From Chloroflexota bacterium (GTDB lineage Bacteria; Chloroflexota; Limnocylindria; Limnocylindrales; CSP1-4): a stretch of DNA of 18,908 nucleotides. The translations under genes were made by a program, and so were the position numbers. Positions within the stretch are counted from its first letter, which is position 1; the number at the start of each line of letters is the position of its first letter. Location: contig PMJT01000129.1 in the NCBI GenBank assembly GCA_003158495.1, positions 1 to 18,908 of the forward strand, read 5' to 3'. The notes under the pieces were generated by a model. It saw only the letters and a list, made by a program, of their open reading frames with translations, was not told the DNA's origin and ran no database searches. This document shows positions 14,903 to 18,908 of this stretch, piece after piece.

Positions 14903-16135
14903 ATGAGTATCGAGATTCGCAAGTGCCCGCCGGAGCGGTTCGCCGAGATGCTGAAGACCGCCGAGATCGGCTTCAGCGACGATGTGCCGGACGACCTGCT
15001 CGGCCGGGTCGAGCTGGTCGCGGACAAGGAGCGCTGGTTCGTGCCCTTCGACGGCGATCGAATCGTCGGCACCAGCGGCGTCTTCTCGATGCGGCTGAGC
15101 GTCCCGGGTGGGGAGCTGGCGACGGGCGCGATTACGTGGGTCACGGTCCTGCCGTCGCACCGCCGTCGCGGCCTGATGAGCGGCATGATGCGGCTCATGA
15201 TCGACGACTGCCACCGGCGCGGCGAGCCGCTGGCGGCGCTCTGGGCGGCTGAGGCCGCGATATACCAGCGCTTCGGGTTTGGGCTGGCGACCACGAGCCT
15301 CAACCTCGAGGCCGAAACGGCGGCCATCGGGTTTGCGCGCGAGTGGCCGCGCGAAGGTTCGTGCCGGCTGATCCCGGCAGGCGAGGGGCTCGACCTGGTG
15401 GCGCCGGTCTACGAGGTGGCGCGGGCCGGCCGGTCGGGGTTCCTGGCTCGGACGCCGGAATGGTGGGTCGGGGTCCTGCCGCTCGTCGAAAAGGACGCCA
15501 AGGGCGGCGGCGCGCGGCGACTGGTCGTCTGGGAAGCCGGCGACGGACCCGAGGCCTACGCGATCTACAAGACCAAGTCCGAGTGGAACGCTCGCGGCCC
15601 GGCCGGGACTCTGGTCGTGGACGAGGCCATCGCCTCCACGCCGCGCGGAACGCGCGAGATCTGGCGGTACCTGCTGGAAGTGGACCTGGTGCGTACGCTC
15701 AAGACGTGGCGTCTTCCCGCGGACCACCCGCTCTTCCTGCTCACCAACGAGCCTCGCCGCCTGGGTGCCACCGCGGGCGACGGGCTGTGGCTCCGGATCG
15801 TGGATGCGGCCGCGGCCCTGGCCGGCCGGACATACGGCATCGACGGCCGTGGGGCCGGGTCCCTGATCCTGGACCTGCGGGACGACTATTGCCCCTGGAA
15901 CGCCGGCCGGTGGCGGCTGGACGTGACGGACGGTCGTGCCGCCGTCGCTCGAAATGAAAAGGCTGCGGACCTGGCCCTGGACGCGAACGACCTGGGGTCT
16001 CTGTTCCTCGGGGGCTGCACCGCGACCGCGCTCGCCGCCGCCGGCAGAGTGGTGGAACTGCGCCCGGGCGCGCTGTCCGTCGCCGACGGCCTGTTCCCGA
16101 CTGCCACCGTGCCCTGGTGCCCCCAAGAGTTCTAG
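14903..16135 (+). CDS. Eis-like GNAT N-acetyltransferase
   Basis: A 410-residue protein with the three-part Eis architecture: an N-terminal GNAT domain, a second GNAT-like domain (about 145-290) and a C-terminal SCP2-like domain (about 305-410). The acetyl-CoA site is in VTVLPSHRRRGLMSGMM (80-96). Y121 in AIYQRFGFG matches the general-acid tyrosine of mycobacterial Eis, and the chain ends in a free C-terminal Phe (WCPQEF), as Eis does with its catalytic terminal carboxylate. Eis acetylates amines including aminoglycosides; the natural substrate here is unknown. The frame is open from 14813, but ATG 14903 gives the family N-terminus. AGGA lies only two bases before it, so translation signals are weak. 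Confidence 0.9.
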   Translation: MSIEIRKCPPERFAEMLKTAEIGFSDDVPDDLLGRVELVADKERWFVPFDGDRIVGTSGVFSMRLSVPGGELATGAITWVTVLPSHRRRGLMSGMMRLMIDDCHRRGEPLAALWAAEAAIYQRFGFGLATTSLNLEAETAAIGFAREWPREGSCRLIPAGEGLDLVAPVYEVARAGRSGFLARTPEWWVGVLPLVEKDAKGGGARRLVVWEAGDGPEAYAIYKTKSEWNARGPAGTLVVDEAIASTPRGTREIWRYLLEVDLVRTLKTWRLPADHPLFLLTNEPRRLGATAGDGLWLRIVDAAAALAGRTYGIDGRGAGSLILDLRDDYCPWNAGRWRLDVTDGRAAVARNEKAADLALDANDLGSLFLGGCTATALAAAGRVVELRPGALSVADGLFPTATVPWCPQEF

Positions 16136-16188
16136 CTACCCACGCCGAGGCGCCAACGAGGCAATGGGCCTGTTACAGCGCCCCGCGG

Positions 16189-16347
16189 CTATCGTTCGAA
16201 GCGGACCGGCTGCTGGTTGCCGGACGGGGCACAGACGTCACAGAGCGTCAGGCCGTCTTCGATCAGAGCGGCTCGGCGTCGTCCGTGGCCGCCGTGAATC
16301 GCCACAGGGTGCTTGCATACGGAACATTGGAGCGGTTTCGCGTCCAT
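16189..16347 (-). CDS. Small CxxC...CxxC zinc-ribbon protein
   Basis: A 52-residue ORF in a stretch that otherwise looks empty. ATG 16347 has GAGG seven bases upstream and the stop is TAG 16191-16189. It carries C8-S-V-C11 and, 24 residues later, C36-D-V-C39, the spacing of a zinc ribbon, with several His residues (HPVAIHGGHG) and Arg in between. A chance frame would rarely give two CxxC knuckles with a start, ribosome binding site and compact length. The function is unknown; such proteins often bind nucleic acid or a protein partner. It converges with the Eis-like gene, 53 bp apart. Confidence 0.7.
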   Translation of the reverse strand: MDAKPLQCSVCKHPVAIHGGHGRRRAALIEDGLTLCDVCAPSGNQQPVRFER

Positions 16348-16437
16348 GCGATCGCCTCTGGAATCCATGCTTCACCCACTGGCGTTGCTTCCTTGCTACG
16401 GCCGGGGCGTGGGTGCGAGCGTGCAACCGCTCTTACT

Positions 16438-16480
16438 CACACGGTCGGTTGTCTCTCCGTCACCGACCATGCGCCGTGTG
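16438..16480. repeat. Imperfect inverted repeat (12-bp stem with bulge)
   Basis: CACACGGTCGGT (16438-16449) pairs with ACCGA (16462-16466) and CCGTGTG (16474-16480), leaving a 12-base loop and a 7-base bulge on one side. It begins about 90 bp upstream of the zinc-ribbon start. It could be an RNA hairpin in that gene's leader or a DNA-binding site; there is no evidence to choose. Confidence 0.5.
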
Positions 16481-16531
16481 CACCAATTTGGAGGGTGACG
16501 ATCCTCCGACGCCGCCCCGAGCCGAACGGCT

Positions 16532-16586
16532 GACACCGTCTACGCCGCTTGGACCTGCTACTAAGGACGGGATCGTCTACGGTGTC
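16532..16586. repeat. Spaced inverted repeat
   Basis: GACACCGT (16532-16539) and ACGGTGTC (16579-16586) are exact inverses 39 bases apart. Each arm also lies beside a CGTCTACG direct repeat word (16538-16545 and 16574-16581). The combination is unusual for intergenic DNA but has no assigned role. Confidence 0.45.
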
Positions 16587-16721
16587 TTCCGTACAACTGG
16601 GATTGTAGGGGCTGCTGAGCCGGATTTCTCGGCTGTCCAACAAGATGCAACAGGAAACACCGCTTTGCGCGTTCTATCCCGTGGGGATGAGTGGGCGGAT
16701 CAGCTGAGCATACGTATTCGT

Positions 16722-16766
16722 CCGAACAAAAAGAAACGCGGCACCGCCGAAGTGGCGATGCCGCGT
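16722..16766 (-). terminator. Intrinsic terminator of the DUF4389 gene
   Basis: On the minus strand, ACGCGGCATCGCC, a five-base ACTTC loop, and GGCGGTGCCGCGT form a 13-bp stem with a single T-G wobble (16766-16736). It is followed at once by TTCTTTTTGTT. Strong stem, small loop and T-rich tail make this the best terminator in the window. It begins 22 bp after the stop of the DUF4389 gene. Confidence 0.9.
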
Positions 16767-16788
16767 CCGGCTTCGTGCTGAGTCCGGC

Positions 16789-17421
16789 CTAGAACCAGAT
16801 CGGCGGGTACGGGACCGGAAGGAAGAGCAGGTATGCCGACACACGGGTGCCGTAGCGGAACATGGCGCCGTAGAGCGAGATAGCCCAGCCCGGGTACTTG
16901 CCGGTGAGGAGGATCGGGATCCACAGGACGATCAGGCTGAGCCCGACGACCATGCCCAGGATAGACAGGACGATCAACTGGGGGATCAGGACGAGGATCC
17001 GCACGAAGAAGCCGACGATCGGAATGCCCCAGAGCCGGTTGATCTCCAGGCTCGTGGGCTCGATCTTCACGTCGACCGGGGTCGGGGCGCCCGGCTCGAG
17101 CGGCGGATAGCCGCCCGGCATGAGGAAGCCGATGTAGGCACCGATGCGTGCGCCACGCTGGATGTATTCCGTGAGCAGCTTGACGACAATCCCGGGAATA
17201 CGACCTGTGAGAAGGATCACGATCCAGCCGAGGAAGAGCCAGAACGCCAGGACGAATCCGAGGATCCACAGGACTACCAGGTGCGGGATCGCGAGTACCC
17301 AACGGACGAAGTTTCCGAAGACGGGAATGCCCCACCAGCGACTCAACTCGCGCTGATCGGTGACGGTGACCTGGACCGGGTATCCACCGGCCGGTCCGGC
17401 TGGTGGCGCGGCATATGCCAT
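16789..17421 (-). CDS. Double DUF4389 domain membrane protein
   Basis: A 210-residue integral membrane protein made of two tandem copies of one unit. Copy 1 (about 28-107) and copy 2 (about 129-208) share WGIPV/IxGxFVR, IPxLxVLxILG, ILLTGxxPG, a short amphipathic helix with RxGxRxxAYxxFL, and a final YPP. Each copy has a long hydrophobic segment able to cross the membrane once or twice. The N-terminus is a short Ala/Pro/Gly-rich tail. DUF4389 proteins are common in Actinomycetota and Chloroflexota and have no established function that I know. ATG 17421 has GAGGAG six bases upstream. It appears to be a single-gene unit with its own terminator. Confidence 0.9.
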   Translation of the reverse strand: MAYAAPPAGPAGGYPVQVTVTDQRELSRWWGIPVFGNFVRWVLAIPHLVVLWILGFVLAFWLFLGWIVILLTGRIPGIVVKLLTEYIQRGARIGAYIGFLMPGGYPPLEPGAPTPVDVKIEPTSLEINRLWGIPIVGFFVRILVLIPQLIVLSILGMVVGLSLIVLWIPILLTGKYPGWAISLYGAMFRYGTRVSAYLLFLPVPYPPIWF

Positions 17422-17686
17422 CGCAAACTCCTCGATTCGGTTCGGGGTTGGCCGCGTCAGGATAGCGTCGCCGCAGCGGCGCGTTGGACAACGCAGAATC
17501 CGAGTCGGGATTTCGCACGCCGGTCATTCTCAGGATGCCCACCCGAGCGCCCGGATAGGCCGCGGCCAGTTGCGGCGAAACGATCACTCCGACTCTTCCC
17601 TTCGACTCGCCGGAGCGCCGGCGGCTCGGGAACGCGGAGTGAGTCTATCGAACCCGGGGGTCGCGCCGGGCCGTGGAACCGGTGCC

Positions 17687-18085
17687 TCAGCCCTCGGCGG
17701 GCGCGGCGCCGGCGGCAGACGCGGTTGCAGCCGTAACAGGTGCGGCAGGCCGCTCGGCGGCCGGGCGTTCGGGGGCGGGGGCCGCGACGCGCTCAAGGTC
17801 CACCGCGCGTACGCGGCGGGTCTTGCCCGCTTCGGTGCGAACCATCGCCGCGGGGATTATGCCGCTCAGGATGGACTCGACGACGGCCAATTCGCCGGCA
17901 TAGAGTCCGCCGCCACCGATCTTGACGCGGTGACCGACCTTGAGGTCGTCACGAACGTCCAGGGCGGCCAGGTTGATGGTCGCGACGGTGGATCGCACGT
18001 AGCCCGGATCGCTCGGCAGGCCCGCCCCGCGGGGCTGCTTGGTGGCCGTCTTCGCGACGGGATAGGTAACTTTTCGTTTTCGCAT
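17687..18085 (-). CDS. Small basic protein with KOW/SH3-like core, next to the RNA helicase
   Basis: A 132-residue protein. It starts MRKRKVTYPVAKTATK, a basic tail. Residues about 48-100 (LKVGHRVKIGGGGLYAGE, then AVVESILSGIIPAAMVRTE, then TRRVRAVDLERV) look like a small beta barrel of the KOW/SH3 kind, found in RNA- and ribosome-binding proteins. The last 30 residues are Ala/Pro/Glu low complexity. ATG 18085 lies four bases after the helicase TGA, with GGGAG inside the helicase 3' end, so the genes are coupled. The frame is open to an earlier ATG at 18148, but that would overlap the helicase. A role as helicase partner or RNA binder is inference. Confidence 0.75.
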   Translation of the reverse strand: MRKRKVTYPVAKTATKQPRGAGLPSDPGYVRSTVATINLAALDVRDDLKVGHRVKIGGGGLYAGELAVVESILSGIIPAAMVRTEAGKTRRVRAVDLERVAAPAPERPAAERPAAPVTAATASAAGAAPAEG

Positions 18086-18089
18086 GCGA

Positions 18090-18908
18090 TCAGCGGCTCC
18101 CGGCTGCGACAGTTTGGGCTCGGGCATAGTTTGGCGAGGTTCCGGCATTTCCGCCGGACGAGTAGCGCGACTGGCCGGCGCGATAGCCGCCGCGTCCGCC
18201 GCGCGATCGACCGGACTCAGCCGGCTCGCGATCGGGGTCCGGCAGATACTCTTCGACGATCTCGCACGGGATCGACTTGCGGAGCAGTCGCTGGACCGCC
18301 CTCAACTCCTCGACTTCTTCCGGCGAGACGAGCGAGATGGCCGTGCCGCTGGCTCCGGCTCGACCGGTTCGGCCGATGCGATGGATGTAGTCCTGCGGCT
18401 CGTACGGCAATTCGTAGTTCACGACGTACGGCAGATCCTCGATGTCCAGGCCGCGCGAGGCCACGTCCGTGGCGACGAGGACCTTGACGAAGCGGCCTCG
18501 GAAGGCCTCAAGGGCACGGGTCCGCTCCTGCTGGCTGCGGTCGCCGTGGATCGCGGAGCAGCTGACGCCGCGGCGGTCCAGGTACGAAGCCAGTCGGCTG
18601 GCGCCGAGCTTGCTGCGGGTGAAGACGAGGACCTGCTCCATCGAGTCTCGCCGGATCAGGTGGATCAGCAGGTCCGCCTTGCGATCCTGGTCGACCGGGT
18701 AGAGCACCTGGGTCAGGTTGTCCGCGATGCTGTTGCGGGCCGCGACTTCGATGATCTCGGGGTCGCTCTGGAACTCCTTCGCCATTCGCCGGACGTCGTC
18801 CGAGAAAGTGGCTGAGAAGAGCAGCGTCTGGCGCTTTTCGGGGAGGAGTGCACAGATCTTGCGCACGTCCGGGATGAAACCCATGTCCAGCATCCGGTCC
18901 GCCTCGTC
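18090..18908 (-). CDS. DEAD-box RNA helicase, RhlE-like (5' end outside window)
   Basis: The C-terminal 272 residues of an ATP-dependent RNA helicase. The first visible residues are motif II, DEADRMLDMGF, so the whole first half up to Walker B lies beyond the window. Present are motif III SAT (32-34 of the fragment), motif IV LVFTRS (94-99), motif V VATDVASRGLD (145-155) and motif VI HRIGRTGRAG (176-185). The end is an Arg/Gly/Ser-rich tail (SRGGRGGYRAGQSRYSSGG), typical of RhlE-type helicases that bind RNA non-specifically. The likely role is ribosome assembly or mRNA remodelling and decay. A small KOW-like protein gene follows after four bases. Confidence 0.96.
   Translation of the reverse strand, partial: DEADRMLDMGFIPDVRKICALLPEKRQTLLFSATFSDDVRRMAKEFQSDPEIIEVAARNSIADNLTQVLYPVDQDRKADLLIHLIRRDSMEQVLVFTRSKLGASRLASYLDRRGVSCSAIHGDRSQQERTRALEAFRGRFVKVLVATDVASRGLDIEDLPYVVNYELPYEPQDYIHRIGRTGRAGASGTAISLVSPEEVEELRAVQRLLRKSIPCEIVEEYLPDPDREPAESGRSRGGRGGYRAGQSRYSSGGNAGTSPNYARAQTVAAGSR

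Larger units (their letters stand above)
16348..16721. other. Gene-poor stretch with inverted repeats
   Basis: About 370 bp in which I find no convincing gene. Open frames exist on both strands (one plus frame runs through the terminator at 16736-16766, one minus frame covers 16437-16643), but they lack ribosome binding sites and protein-like composition. Base composition is less GC-rich than the flanks. It must contain the promoter of the zinc-ribbon gene. Two inverted repeats, listed separately, are the only clear structure. Confidence 0.5.

Noticed and set aside
14105..16126. 673-residue minus-strand ORF
   Set aside because: It is antisense to the hydrolase and the Eis-like gene, both of which have complete catalytic motifs.
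16437..16781. Open frames on both strands in the gene-poor stretch
   Set aside because: The plus frame reads through the convergent terminator and has no ribosome binding site; the minus frame is Arg/Ser-rich with no motif. Neither can be supported as a gene.
17360..18487. 375-residue plus-strand ORF
   Set aside because: It is antisense to the KOW-like gene and helicase; its composition is Arg/Gly/Ala-rich with no motifs.

Overview
This window is high-GC DNA with dense genes on both strands, short intergenic gaps, and some GTG and possible TTG starts. The gene content fits a free-living high-GC bacterium of the Chloroflexota or Actinomycetota type: a coenzyme-F420-type luciferase-like oxidoreductase, an Eis-like acetyltransferase, a double DUF4389 membrane protein, a proline-rich single-pass membrane protein and a DrrAB-type exporter. 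I cannot place it more precisely from sequence alone. I see no tRNA, rRNA, CRISPR array, insertion sequence or integrase, so this looks like ordinary chromosome with a strong export and resistance flavour.

Layout. 1-99 is the tail of an unknown gene. 107-2277 is a TetR/MFS drug-efflux cassette on the minus strand, with matching operators before each gene and an apparently leaderless tetR. 2309-3430 is a minus-strand class I/II aminotransferase. 3683-7705 runs on the plus strand: a membrane GAF-EAL c-di-GMP phosphodiesterase, a small four-helix membrane protein, and a YcgR-like PilZ protein. 7692-8971 holds a minus-strand GNAT acetyltransferase and a proline-rich membrane-anchored protein. 9245-10593 is a plus-strand pair, an F420-type oxidoreductase overlapping msrB by 4 bp.

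10609-13820 is the most interesting block. A MarR regulator fused to a repetitive beta-rich (toastrack-like) C-terminal domain is divergent from a DrrA/DrrB ABC exporter. Between them lie a perfect 19-bp palindrome, putative back-to-back -10 elements, a hairpin-rich leader and a 27-codon leader ORF whose stop overlaps the drrA start. The organisation suggests an autoregulated, inducer-sensing export module.

13907-16135 carries an alpha/beta hydrolase of the monoglyceride-lipase type and an Eis-like N-acetyltransferase. 16136-16788 is gene-poor, but on the minus strand it holds a 52-residue CxxC...CxxC zinc-ribbon gene, two inverted repeats, and a good intrinsic terminator for the next gene. 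16789-17421 is the double DUF4389 protein. 17687-18908 is a minus-strand pair: a DEAD-box RNA helicase, cut by the window edge exactly at its DEAD motif, followed after 4 nt by a small protein with a KOW/SH3-like core that may work with it.

Three independent toxic-compound functions (MFS pump, DrrAB-type pump, Eis-like acetyltransferase) and one oxidative repair enzyme (MsrB) lie within 18 kb. Drug substrates are inferred from family membership only.
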